Position numbers and translations under genes: made by a program | Assembly: GCA_902806205.1 (NCBI GenBank) | Contig: CADCVR010000001.1 | Coordinates: 159,854 to 223,853, forward strand | Reading direction: 5' to 3' | Length of the DNA stretch: 64,000 bases | Source: an uncultured Solirubrobacteraceae bacterium | Lineage (GTDB): Bacteria > Actinomycetota > Thermoleophilia > Solirubrobacterales > Solirubrobacteraceae | Part shown: piece after piece, positions 17,963 to 26,734 of the stretch | How the letters are laid out: each line of letters opens with the position of its first letter | Numbering within the stretch: position 1 is the stretch's first letter | The notes under the pieces: generated by a model | The model's input: the letters and a program-made list of their open reading frames with translations, nothing else | Databases searched by the model: none | Told to the model about the DNA's origin: nothing

Positions 17963-19309
17963 TCACGCCCCCTTCCCGAGCCTTGTTCGGCAGGCGGCCA
18001 CGACATCCGCGAGATCGACCTGGTCGAGGATCACACCGTGGCGGTCGTCGTCCGGGTCGAGCGTGCGCAGCGCCTGCGCATAGCCCCGGCGCGCAGCGTT
18101 CGCATCCCCGCGCGCGTCGTGGGCGCGGCCGAGCTGGAACGCGGCGAGGCCGAACGACGGATCCAGGTACAACGCTCGCCGGAACGAGCTGACAGCCGCA
18201 GCGGCGTCGCCGAGCCCCAACTCGGCGAGACCGCGGACGAAGTAGGCGTCCGCGGCCAGCGGCTCCCGCGTGAGCGCTTGGTCGCTGAGGGCGATCGCGG
18301 CCTCGAGATCTCCTCGGTCGGCCGCCTCGAGTGCGTCTGCGATCCGGTCCTCGATCCGGCGTCGGGGCGCGCCGTCCGATCGGGCGGCGCTCCCGCGCCC
18401 AGCTTCCGCGGCCTGGGGTCCCGTGCCGGGCGCTTCGGCCCGGTCGCCTCCGGGTCCGGTCCGTTCGACCCCGAGCGGTCGGCGCAGCACCCGGAGGGGC
18501 TCCCGAGGCCGTCTTCGCTCGGCCGGTGCAGCTGCGGTCGCGTCGCGAGCGAGCCTGCCTGCGGTGCCGGAGAGACGGTCGGCGACCCCGAGGAGCAGCG
18601 AGCCCTCGGGCCGAAGCGCGGACTCGAGCGATCCGATCACGCGTTCGACGGTGGGTCCGTCGAAGTAGATGAGCACATTGCGGCAGGCGATCAGGTCGAA
18701 GGCGACCTCCCCCGGCGGCGGCGCGGGGTCGTTGACCAGGTTGTGATGGCGGAACCGGACGAGCGATCGCAGGCTCTGACGGACGCAATGGCGTGACCCG
18801 TCGCGGGCGAAGTAGCGCTCACGGAGATCAGTGGAGACGTTGCGCACCGACCGCGCGGAGTAGTGCGCCGCTTCGGCGCGCTCGAGCGCCGCGGTCGAGA
18901 TGTCGCTCGCGAGGATGCTGACGGGAGGTTGCACGGAGCCGAAGGCCTCGCAGGCCAGCATCGCGAACGAGTAGGCCTCCTCCCCGGTGGCGCAGGCCGA
19001 CACCCAGACGCGCACCGTCTCCGAGCCGCCGTCGCGCGCGCGCTCCAGGAGCCCCCGCCAGTCCACGGCCTCCAGTTCGCGGGCCTCGCGCAGGAAGTAC
19101 GTCTCCTTGATCGTCACCTCGTCCACCAGCCGGGCGATCACCGTCCCCGCACCCGCCTGCCCCGCGACCTCGCCGAGAAAGCGCTCCGCTCCGAGACCGG
19201 GAGCGGCTCGGCCGAGCGCCGCCGCCAGGGCCGGCAGCTGGGCCTCCTTGATCACGATCCCCGTCTCCCGGTGGACCAGACCGGCCAACTGCGCCAGGGC
19301 GTCGCTCAC
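17963..19309 (-). CDS. cheR: CheR-type methyltransferase with C-terminal TPR (WspC-like)
   Basis: Methylates glutamates of a chemoreceptor using S-adenosylmethionine. The 448 residues begin with the CheR helical N-domain, then the Rossmann methyltransferase: EVTIKETYFLRE, VRVWVSACATGEEAYSFAML, ILASDIST, FDLIACRNVLIYFD. After an Arg/Pro-rich linker (about 275-325) come about two to three TPR-like repeats (about 330-430, AADAYFVRGLAELGLGDAAAAVSSFRRALYLDP). CheR plus TPR is the layout of WspC/FrzF-type enzymes of non-flagellar systems. Last gene of a nine-gene operon; its start overlaps the cheB stop by 4 bases. Confidence 0.94.
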   Translation of the reverse strand: MSDALAQLAGLVHRETGIVIKEAQLPALAAALGRAAPGLGAERFLGEVAGQAGAGTVIARLVDEVTIKETYFLREARELEAVDWRGLLERARDGGSETVRVWVSACATGEEAYSFAMLACEAFGSVQPPVSILASDISTAALERAEAAHYSARSVRNVSTDLRERYFARDGSRHCVRQSLRSLVRFRHHNLVNDPAPPPGEVAFDLIACRNVLIYFDGPTVERVIGSLESALRPEGSLLLGVADRLSGTAGRLARDATAAAPAERRRPREPLRVLRRPLGVERTGPGGDRAEAPGTGPQAAEAGRGSAARSDGAPRRRIEDRIADALEAADRGDLEAAIALSDQALTREPLAADAYFVRGLAELGLGDAAAAVSSFRRALYLDPSFGLAAFQLGRAHDARGDANAARRGYAQALRTLDPDDDRHGVILDQVDLADVVAACRTRLGKGA

Positions 19310-20352
19310 AGCGTCGTCCCGTCGGTGCGAAGCGCGCGCAACGTCGGCCCGATCTCGTCGAGCGGCAGAACGAGATCGGCACCGGACTCGATGGCCGCGC
19401 GCGGCATCCCGAACACGGCGCAGGTCGCCTGATCCTGGGCGATCACCAGGCCGCCTGCGGCGCGGATCGCTTCAACTCCCTCGGCTCCGTCGCGGCCCAT
19501 GCCGGTGAGCACGACGCCCATCGCCTCCTGGCCGACGGACGCGGCGAGGCTCTCGAAGAGCATGTCCACCGAAGGACGATGAGCGCCCTTCCGGGTCCTG
19601 CGATCGATCGAGAAGCGCATCGAGGGCTCGACGCACACATGGCCGTCGTCGGGTGCCACCCAGATCCCCGGTCGGACGATCGCTCCGGACTCGGCGAAGC
19701 GGACGGGCAGCTTCAGGCTCCGGTCGAGCCACCTGGCGAACCCCTCGGTGAAGCCCGCCGTGATGTGCTGGACGACGACCACCGGCAGGGGGAAGTCGGC
19801 CGGAAGCGCACCCAGCACGCTCAGCAGAGCCGGCGGGCCGCCCGTCGAGGCTCCGATCCCGAGAACCCGGAAGCGGCGCGTCACGTCCCGCCGTCGCGGC
19901 GGGGCCGGCCCGACCCGACCGGTGCGCGTCCGCCGTGTGAGCTGCACGCTCGCCAGGCGCTTGAAGCGGCTGCGCGTGGCGGTGGCCCACACGTCCGCGG
20001 GCGCGAGCAGATCGAGGCTCGACTTGGCCATCGCCTCCAGCGCACCGGCCGCGAGCGCCTCGGCGGCCCTCTCCGAGCCGCGCTCCGCGTCGGCGCTGAG
20101 CACCAGGATCGGACGTGGCGCGTCGCGCATGATGCGCGTGATCGCCTCCACCCCGCCGATGCCGGGCATCTCGAGATCCATGGTGAGCAGGTCGGGGTCG
20201 AGGCGCTCGAGCTGGGGAAGCATCTCCTCGGCGGTCGCGAAGACGCCCGCCACCCGGATCCCGGGGTCGCGCTGGAGGAAGCGGGTCAGCGCCTCCGCGT
20301 AGGTGGCCGAATCGTCACAGATGACGATCCGGACCGCTTCTCCGCCAGCCAT
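19306..20352 (-). CDS. cheB: chemotaxis response regulator methylesterase CheB
   Basis: Removes methyl groups from (and can deamidate) receptor glutamates after phosphorylation. The 348 residues have an N-terminal receiver (acidic ICDDS, phospho-Asp59 in LLTMDLEMPG) and a C-terminal esterase with the Ser169-His196-Asp288 triad (GIGASTGGPP, VVVQHITAGF, LTGMGRDGAEG). The usual receiver Lys reads MAKSSLDLL, acceptable. Lies 18 bases after cheA and overlaps cheR. Together with CheR it provides receptor adaptation, so the system is a full adapting chemosensory array rather than a simple kinase. Confidence 0.95.
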   Translation of the reverse strand: MAGGEAVRIVICDDSATYAEALTRFLQRDPGIRVAGVFATAEEMLPQLERLDPDLLTMDLEMPGIGGVEAITRIMRDAPRPILVLSADAERGSERAAEALAAGALEAMAKSSLDLLAPADVWATATRSRFKRLASVQLTRRTRTGRVGPAPPRRRDVTRRFRVLGIGASTGGPPALLSVLGALPADFPLPVVVVQHITAGFTEGFARWLDRSLKLPVRFAESGAIVRPGIWVAPDDGHVCVEPSMRFSIDRRTRKGAHRPSVDMLFESLAASVGQEAMGVVLTGMGRDGAEGVEAIRAAGGLVIAQDQATCAVFGMPRAAIESGADLVLPLDEIGPTLRALRTDGTTL

Positions 20353-20370
20353 GCGTCGCGACTTCGAGCC

Positions 20371-22344
20371 CTAGGAGCCTACGAGGCGATCGATCGTCTC
20401 CAGGAGCGCCTGCTGATCGAACTCGTCCTTGACGATGTACGCGTCGGCACCCATCTCCGCACCCAGGCGCCGGTCGGCGTCGCCCCCCTTCGACGTGACG
20501 ATGACCACCGGCAGCGCGGCATGCTCGGGGTGCTCGCGGATCGCGGCCAAGAGCTCGAGGCCGTCCATCTCGGGCATCTGGATGTCCGTCAGGACCATGT
20601 CGATGTCCGAGTCACGGGCGATCCGCTCCAGCGCCTCGCGACCGTCCCGCGCCGTCTCCACGTGGTAGCCGGCGGTCTCGAGGATGCTGCGCTGCAGCTC
20701 GCGGACCGTGAACTGATCGTCGACCACCAGGACGTTGGGAGCAGTTCGGTTCTCCGGCTCGCTGATGCGGCTCGACGGCGAGGGGCTCGACGAGTGCCGC
20801 TGGGTGAGGTGGCTCGGATCGAGGATCAAGGCGACGCGACCGTCCCCGAGGATCGCCGCGCCGAGGTATCCGGGAACACCGGCGAGCAGCGGCCCGAGCC
20901 GCTTGGTCACGAGCTCCTGGTCCCCGAGCACGCGGTCGCACGTGATCCCCACCACGCGCGCGGGCGAGACCAGGATCATCGCGGGCGCGAACGCCTCCAG
21001 CGGAGCAGCGGACGCTCCCATGATCGCCGCCAGATCGCCGAGCGGGATCGTCTCACCGCGCAGCTCGAGCGAGCGACGGCCTCCGAGGGTGGTCGTGTCC
21101 CCCACCGCGACCACTTCCCGGACGCTCGCGAGGGGCAGTCCGAACGGCTGGCCCGCACGCTCGCAGAGCAGCACGCGAAGCAGGGCGAGCGTCAGGGGCA
21201 ACAGCAGGACGACCTTCGTTCCCCGCGAGGGCTCACTGAGCACCTCCAAGCTTCCGCCGAGCCGCTCGACATGGCTCTTGACGGCATCGAGACCGACACC
21301 GCGCCCGGCGAGGTCGCTGACCTCCGTCGCGGTGGAGAAGCCCGGCTTGGCGAGCACCTCGGTGAGTGATCCCTCCGCCTTCGCGCGCGCCAGCAGCTCG
21401 GGGGAGACGCCCCGACCGTCGTCCTCCAGCTCGATCGCGACCATGCTCCCCCGCTGCTCCGCGCGGAGCACGAGCCGCGCGACGCGGGGTTTGCCGGCGC
21501 GCTCCCGTTCTCGAGGCGACTCGACCCCGTGGGCGATCGCGTTGCGCAGCAGATGGGTGATGGTCTCCGAGATCCCTTCGAGGATGACCCTGTCGAGCTG
21601 CGTCTCGGCGCCGGTGATCACGAGCTCGACCTGCTTGCCCTCAGCGGCTGCGATGTCACGGACGGCCCGCGGGTATGGGCTCGTGATCGAGCTCAGCGGG
21701 AGCGTGCGCATCTCGATCACCGAGTCCTGCAGCTCGTCGAGCAGGCGCTCGGACATGTCGAGCTCCTCCTCGGCGACGTCGTCGCCCTCGGTCAGGGCCC
21801 GATTGCGGAGCTGGTGCTCGAGCCGGCGGTGGTGGAGGACGCTCTCGCCGACCGCGTCGAGCATGCGGTCGACCTTCTCGGCCGAGACACGGATCGCGCG
21901 ATCCGCCCCCGGACGGGGCGCAGGGTCGACAGGCGGCGCGGGTCTGGGTTCGCCGACCTTCTGCGCGGGCGGTGGAGCGGCCGCCGCGGGCGGTTCGCAA
22001 GCGAGCTCCGCGATCACCGAGGACCCGTGACCCGTGTCGCCGGCGATCGTCTGCCGCAGGGCGTCGGTCGCCCGCAGCAGGGGATCGACGAGCTCGAGAC
22101 GGAAGGCATCCTGCGACCGGCACTCCTCGAGGCGGGTCTCCATCGCGTCGGCGATCGAGGAGACCTCCTTCCACCCGACCATGCTCGCCGTCCCCTTGAT
22201 CGAGTGGGCGTCCCGGAACATGGCGTCGATGGCATCGGGCTCGGCCGAGCCGCTCTCCAGGGCCAGGAGGTTGCGCTCGAGCCGTTCGAGGCAGTCCGTC
22301 GTCTCTTCGCGGGCCATGCCGAGGATGTCCGAGTCCGGATTCAT
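20371..22344 (-). CDS. cheA: hybrid CheA histidine kinase with C-terminal receiver
   Basis: Core kinase of the chemosensory complex. Order in the 657 residues: Hpt with DAHSIKGTAS (His47); a short Pro-rich linker without a recognisable CheY/CheB-binding P2 domain; dimerisation helices (RVSAEKVDRMLDAVGE); HATPase (LLRNAIAHGVESPRER, DDGRGVS, LAGRGVGLDAVKSHVERLGG); CheW-like regulatory domain (about 385-510); and a receiver (about 535-655, VLVVDDQFTVR, MVLTDIQMPEMDG, VIVTSKGG, IVKDEF). CheA-REC fusions lacking P2 are typical of WspE/FrzE/ChpA-type systems, where the output is c-di-GMP, development or pili rather than a flagellum. Start overlaps the cheW stop by 4 bases. Confidence 0.95.
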   Translation of the reverse strand: MNPDSDILGMAREETTDCLERLERNLLALESGSAEPDAIDAMFRDAHSIKGTASMVGWKEVSSIADAMETRLEECRSQDAFRLELVDPLLRATDALRQTIAGDTGHGSSVIAELACEPPAAAAPPPAQKVGEPRPAPPVDPAPRPGADRAIRVSAEKVDRMLDAVGESVLHHRRLEHQLRNRALTEGDDVAEEELDMSERLLDELQDSVIEMRTLPLSSITSPYPRAVRDIAAAEGKQVELVITGAETQLDRVILEGISETITHLLRNAIAHGVESPRERERAGKPRVARLVLRAEQRGSMVAIELEDDGRGVSPELLARAKAEGSLTEVLAKPGFSTATEVSDLAGRGVGLDAVKSHVERLGGSLEVLSEPSRGTKVVLLLPLTLALLRVLLCERAGQPFGLPLASVREVVAVGDTTTLGGRRSLELRGETIPLGDLAAIMGASAAPLEAFAPAMILVSPARVVGITCDRVLGDQELVTKRLGPLLAGVPGYLGAAILGDGRVALILDPSHLTQRHSSSPSPSSRISEPENRTAPNVLVVDDQFTVRELQRSILETAGYHVETARDGREALERIARDSDIDMVLTDIQMPEMDGLELLAAIREHPEHAALPVVIVTSKGGDADRRLGAEMGADAYIVKDEFDQQALLETIDRLVGS

Positions 22345-22754
22345 CGCGGGGATCGCTCCCGCGCGACGGCGTCGAGTGCGACGCCGAGGTTCACGATGCC
22401 GATGAGCTCGCCGTCGGCGAGCACGGCTCCCCGCAGGTATTCGGACTCGGCGGCCTCGGTCGGTTCCGGCAGAGCGGTCACGTCGAGGATCGATTGGACG
22501 GCGAGTCCGGCGCCCCGATCACCGTCCTCGGTGACGACGATCCGTCCGCGGGGGCCGTCGTCCTCCAGGCCGAAGAGCGTCGCCAGGTCGACCACCGTGA
22601 TCAGCTGGCCCCGGAGGTTGCGGACTCCCAGCACGCTGCGCGGAGCGCCCGGAACCGGCGTCACGTCTCCGAGCTCGGCCACCTCGAGGACGCCTTCGAC
22701 CGGCACGGCGTAGTGCTCGCCGGCGACCCGTACACGGACGTGGACCGAGCTCAT
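22341..22754 (-). CDS. cheW: CheW coupling protein
   Basis: Scaffold linking the chemoreceptor tip to CheA. The 137-residue two-barrel CheW fold is recognisable by [28 protein letters not shown], then [20 protein letters not shown] and the closing IVNLGVAL. Only one CheW is encoded here, where Wsp systems have two. Overlaps both cheA and the receptor gene by 4 bases each, which suggests coupled translation at fixed ratios. Confidence 0.94.
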   Translation of the reverse strand: MSSVHVRVRVAGEHYAVPVEGVLEVAELGDVTPVPGAPRSVLGVRNLRGQLITVVDLATLFGLEDDGPRGRIVVTEDGDRGAGLAVQSILDVTALPEPTEAAESEYLRGAVLADGELIGIVNLGVALDAVARERSPR

Positions 22755-24190
22755 GACCGGCCCCGGGTGGCGGCTGCGTTGCCGTTCGCCGGCTCCCGGC
22801 CCTCTGCGGCCATGCTGGAGAACTCGTCCAGGCGCTCGTAGAGCTCGGCGATCACCTCGGTGACCTGCCGGGCGGTCTGGGTGCGTTGTTGCTGCTCGGA
22901 AGCGAGTTGCTCGGCCGCGGCGCGGATCTCGACCATCGCCGAGGAGACCTGGTCGGCCGCGTCGCGCTGCTGCTCGGTGGCGCGCAGGCTCTCGTCGAGC
23001 ACCTCAGACGTGGCGCCCATCAGCTGTCCCACCTCGCGGGCCTGCTTGGTGCCCTGCTCGGTGGCCATGATCGTGGCGTTGGTCTCGTCTTGCACCGAAG
23101 TGATGATCGTCCGGATGTCGTCGGTCGAGCGGATCGAGCGCTCGGCCAGCTTGCGCACCTCCGCGGCGACCACCGCAAAGCCCTTGCCCGCCTCGCCCGC
23201 CCGCGCCGCCTCGATCGCCGCGTTCAGCGCCAGCAAGTTGGTCTGCTCGGCGATGTTGTTGATCAGCTCGAGCACCTCGCCGATCTTCTGGCTGCGCCCG
23301 CCCAGCGCCAGCGAGCGCTCAGAGATCGCCTGCACCTGCTCTTGCATCTCGCGCATCGTGTCACCCGTCTGATCGACCGCGGTCGAACCCGCCTTGGCGT
23401 TATCGGCGATCGAGACCGCCGTGGCCCGCAACTCCTCCACCGTCGCGGCAACCTCGGCCACCGCCGCCGACTGCTGATTGGTCGCCGTCGACGCCTCCGA
23501 CGCACCCGCCGACATCTCACCCGCCGCCACCGACAGGGTCGCCGCGCTGTCCCGGATGCGATCGAACAGCCTGCTCACCAGGCGAATCACGTAGAAGCCC
23601 AGCGCCAGGGTCGCGAGCACCGCGATCAGTCCGGCGACGATCGCCACGGTGCGCGCGCTGTCGGCCTCGGCGTCGGCGGCGGCGTTCTGCGCGCTGGTCT
23701 CCTGGCCCTGACCGCGGGCGAATGCGTCGACCTGCCGCTGCAGCCTGGTCACCGCGGCGTCGACGGCGGCGTCGACCTCGCCAGAACCCGGCGCGCCGGC
23801 CGCCCGAGCCGCTTGCTCGGCGAGGACGGCGTCGAGCCGCTCCCGGCTGGCCACGATCGCCCGGACCTCATCACGCTCCACGGGCTCGACCTCCCGCAGG
23901 AGCTCGCCCAGCGCCCGGCGAAGCTCACGCCGGGCGTCGCGCAGCCTGCGGAGATCTGCGGAATCGTCCCCGATCGCATACACCTCGAGCAGACCGTCGG
24001 TCTCGGTGGCCGCCGTCCTCACCCGCTCGGCCAGCACCTGGTGATAGCTGTCCGTCGCTGCGCGCCCAGCCAGCTCCCGCGCCTCGCCATAGCGCCAGAT
24101 CGTCAGCCCGGCCGCGACGGAGACCAGGACGATCACCGCGGCGATCGCCGCCGCGATCCGGCGCGCCGGCCCCTCTAGCATGCGGCCCAT
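22751..24190 (-). CDS. methyl-accepting chemotaxis protein
   Basis: Membrane chemoreceptor of 479 residues. TM1 at about 11-33, a helical extracytoplasmic sensor of roughly 145 residues, TM2 at about 182-203, then a HAMP-like linker and a long coiled-coil signalling domain with the conserved hairpin tip ([42 protein letters not shown]). The four-helix-type sensor gives no ligand clue. The C-terminus ([11 protein letters not shown]) lacks an NWETF-like CheR/CheB docking pentapeptide. It heads the che half of the operon, 16 bases after the glycosyltransferase gene, and is the only receptor in the window. Confidence 0.94.
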   Translation of the reverse strand: MGRMLEGPARRIAAAIAAVIVLVSVAAGLTIWRYGEARELAGRAATDSYHQVLAERVRTAATETDGLLEVYAIGDDSADLRRLRDARRELRRALGELLREVEPVERDEVRAIVASRERLDAVLAEQAARAAGAPGSGEVDAAVDAAVTRLQRQVDAFARGQGQETSAQNAAADAEADSARTVAIVAGLIAVLATLALGFYVIRLVSRLFDRIRDSAATLSVAAGEMSAGASEASTATNQQSAAVAEVAATVEELRATAVSIADNAKAGSTAVDQTGDTMREMQEQVQAISERSLALGGRSQKIGEVLELINNIAEQTNLLALNAAIEAARAGEAGKGFAVVAAEVRKLAERSIRSTDDIRTIITSVQDETNATIMATEQGTKQAREVGQLMGATSEVLDESLRATEQQRDAADQVSSAMVEIRAAAEQLASEQQQRTQTARQVTEVIAELYERLDEFSSMAAEGREPANGNAAATRGRS

Positions 24191-24206
24191 GGCCCTACCT
24201 CTCTGT

Positions 24207-25685
24207 TCACGATGCGGGAAGCTCCCCTGAGATTCGACGCGCCGGCTGCTCGCCCTGCTCAGCAGGCTCCAGCTGGAAGCCGCGGCGCGGCATCGCGCCC
24301 CATTCGGCGTTGCCCCGAAGGAAGCTCACGAGGCCGCGCAGGCGCCAGAACACCGTCAGCTGACGGTAGCCCAGGCTTTCGAGGAAGATCCACGGCAGCA
24401 TCGCGAGCCGGTCACCGAAGCCGTCGTAGCGACGAGCAGCGCGATCCTCCAGCACCAGCGTGAAGACGTTCAGCACGACGCCGAAGCCGTAGGCGACCAG
24501 GAAGAAGAGCAAAGCGAACGGCACGTCGACCGCCCCGAAGGCGAGCGCGACGACGAGTCCCACCAGGCCGAGCGCCTCGATGACCGGACCGAGGAACTCG
24601 ACGAGCACGAAGTACGGCAGCACCACGACGCCCAGGGCTCCGTAGCGAGGGCGCCCCAGCATCGCCCGGTGGCGCCAGAGCACGTCGGCCAGCCCGCGTT
24701 GCCAGCGATCCCGCTGGCGGCTCAGGGCCCTGAGCGACTCGGGGACCTCGGTCCAGGCGACGGGATCGGCCACGAAGACGATGCGGCTCGCCGTGCCCTG
24801 CTCGATGCCTCGCCGCCGCAGCGCCGCGACGAGCTCCATGTCCTCCCCGACCGTGTCGTGCACGTAGCCGCCGACGGCGATCATCGCGTCGCGGCGAAAC
24901 AGGCCGAACGCGCCCGAGACGATGAGGTTGCCGCCGAGCCGGTTCCAGCCGAGGCGGCCGAAGAGAAACGCGCGGAGGTACTCCACCGACTGCACGCCTG
25001 CCAGCGGCGTCCGCGGCGCCCGCGCGTGGACCACCCGACCCGCGCGGACCACGGACCCGTTGGCGATGCGGACCGTCCCGCCGGCCGCCACCACATCCTC
25101 GCGCTCGAGGAACGGGCGGACCATCCGCAGCATGGCGTCCGGCTCGATCAGCGTGTCGGCGTCGACCGCGCAGACGAGCGAGCCGCTCGCGAGGTTCAGC
25201 CCGGCGTTCAGTGCGTCGGCCTTGCCCCCGTTCTCCTTGTCCACGACCACGAGCTCCGGCTGGGTACGCGAGCGGTAGAGCCCGCGCACCGGCTTGCTGT
25301 CCACCTCACGCCGGAAGATGGGATGGATGGGGGCCAGATCGAACTCGCGCTGCAGCACCGCGAGCGTCGCGTCGGACGACCCGTCGTTGACGAGCACGAC
25401 CTCGAGGCGCGGGTAGCGCAGGGTCAGCAGCGCCCGGACGCTCTCGGCGATGGTCGAGGCTTCGTCGTGGGCCGGTGCGATCACGCTCACCCTCGGGGCG
25501 ACATCGGAGCCGAGCATCCGCTCTCGCGGCTCCCGCCACGCCTTCTGAAGCTGCCCACGCGCTTCCACCGCAGAGCTGCCCAGGAGCACGACATAGAAGC
25601 CGTTGACCACGACGAAGTAGGCGAGCACGATCCACTCCCACCCCTTGAGGAGCTCGAGGGCCGATGCAGCCGCCGGCGCGCTCAT
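24207..25685 (-). CDS. processive membrane glycosyltransferase, family 2 (PgaC/hyaluronan synthase-like)
   Basis: Predicted inner-membrane polysaccharide synthase. The 492 residues have TM1 (about 17-37), a GT-A catalytic domain, and three to four C-terminal membrane segments (about 350-415) plus an amphipathic tail. Catalytic motifs of processive GT2 enzymes are all present: VNDGSSD (about 99-105), DAD (about 175-177), GEDMEL (about 280-285) and QRDRW (324-328, the QxxRW motif). The sugar is not predictable. No PilZ domain is fused. The start overlaps the HEAT gene stop (ATGA). The setting among GGDEF and chemosensory genes suggests an exopolysaccharide controlled by the same pathway (inference). 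Confidence 0.92.
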   Translation of the reverse strand: MSAPAAASALELLKGWEWIVLAYFVVVNGFYVVLLGSSAVEARGQLQKAWREPRERMLGSDVAPRVSVIAPAHDEASTIAESVRALLTLRYPRLEVVLVNDGSSDATLAVLQREFDLAPIHPIFRREVDSKPVRGLYRSRTQPELVVVDKENGGKADALNAGLNLASGSLVCAVDADTLIEPDAMLRMVRPFLEREDVVAAGGTVRIANGSVVRAGRVVHARAPRTPLAGVQSVEYLRAFLFGRLGWNRLGGNLIVSGAFGLFRRDAMIAVGGYVHDTVGEDMELVAALRRRGIEQGTASRIVFVADPVAWTEVPESLRALSRQRDRWQRGLADVLWRHRAMLGRPRYGALGVVVLPYFVLVEFLGPVIEALGLVGLVVALAFGAVDVPFALLFFLVAYGFGVVLNVFTLVLEDRAARRYDGFGDRLAMLPWIFLESLGYRQLTVFWRLRGLVSFLRGNAEWGAMPRRGFQLEPAEQGEQPARRISGELPAS

Positions 25686-26731
25686 GCGACCCCCGCCCTG
25701 GAGGCCGAAGCGGGAAGCCCGAGCACCTGCTGGGCCATGTCGCGCGCAAACCGGTCGGGGTCGTGAAGCGACTCGCGGAGCATCACGAGTCCTGTCGGCC
25801 CGAGCGAGCGGAGGGCGAGCGCGACACTCCGGCGGACCTCCCACGCCCGGTCACCGAGCGCGGCGGCGAGCTCGGGTGCCGCCGGCCAGTGCGCGAGCTT
25901 GCCCAGCCCCGCCGCCGCCGCGGCGCGGACGGTGCTGTCCGGGTCGAAGAGCAGGCGCTTGAGCGCCTCGATTGCCGCGGCGCCGCCCACGGCTCCCGCG
26001 ATGGCCGCCGCCAGCGCGCGCGTTCGCGGCGAGGGGTGGCGGGCGAGCTCGATCGCCGCCGGCAGCAGCCGTGCGTCGGCCACGCCGGCCGCGACCTCCA
26101 TGACCTCGTCGATCCGACCGCCCGGGGTGGCCGCGAGCCGCCGTGCGAGCGGGGCGACGACAGGCCCGCCGATCCGCACCAGCGAGCTCTTGGCCGCGAA
26201 GCGGCACAAGGGCGACTCGTCGTCGAGCATCGCGATGAGCCGGTCGAGGTCGGGCTCGGGGTGGTCCGCGGAGCAGGTGGCCGCGGCGGCACGGACCTCG
26301 GCGTTGCGATCGCTCAGCAGCGCCGCGCTCTGAGCGCTGACGGCGCCAGTGAGCGTCAGCAGCCGCACGCCTTGGAGCCGACGCCACCACCGGCGGCTTC
26401 GGCAGCGGGCTTCGGCGTCGGCGACAACTCCCGCCGTCTCCGCGAGCGCGGCGTGACGCATTCGCGCCTTGCCGCTGAAGTTCCTTCCGGACGCCGCCAG
26501 CAGCTCGATGCGTGCATCGGTGCCCACGCGGGCCAGTGCCGCAAGATCGTCGTGTGCCTGCGGCTCACCGAGCGACGCCCGCGTCATCGCCTCGCGGGCG
26601 AGCGCGGAGCGCCCCGTGTCGCGCCGTCGCCTCAGCGCACGCGCACCCGCCACCGCGACCAGCCACGCGAGGGTCACGGCCGCGAGCACGCCCTCGACCG
26701 CCAGCGCCCAGGTCACGACGCCGTCGGGCAC
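25682..26731 (-). CDS. membrane-anchored HEAT-repeat protein
   Basis: The 349-residue protein has one N-terminal membrane helix (about 8-30, TWALAVEGVLAAVTLAWLVAV) followed by a basic stretch (RALRRRRD) and then a soluble alpha-helical solenoid. From about 120 to 340 there are at least five HEAT-like repeats (LSDRNAEVRAAAATC; LDDESPLCRFAAKSSLVRIG; ARHPSPRTRALAAAIAG; LFDPDSTVRAAAAAGLGKL; LGDRAWEVRRSVALALRSLG). The basic residues after the helix place the repeats in the cytoplasm. HEAT solenoids are protein-binding scaffolds, so it may tether or regulate the glycosyltransferase next door, with which it overlaps. Exact function unknown. Three bases separate it from the upstream GGDEF gene. Confidence 0.87.
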   Translation of the reverse strand: MPDGVVTWALAVEGVLAAVTLAWLVAVAGARALRRRRDTGRSALAREAMTRASLGEPQAHDDLAALARVGTDARIELLAASGRNFSGKARMRHAALAETAGVVADAEARCRSRRWWRRLQGVRLLTLTGAVSAQSAALLSDRNAEVRAAAATCSADHPEPDLDRLIAMLDDESPLCRFAAKSSLVRIGGPVVAPLARRLAATPGGRIDEVMEVAAGVADARLLPAAIELARHPSPRTRALAAAIAGAVGGAAAIEALKRLLFDPDSTVRAAAAAGLGKLAHWPAAPELAAALGDRAWEVRRSVALALRSLGPTGLVMLRESLHDPDRFARDMAQQVLGLPASASRAGVA

Positions 26732-26734
26732 GTG

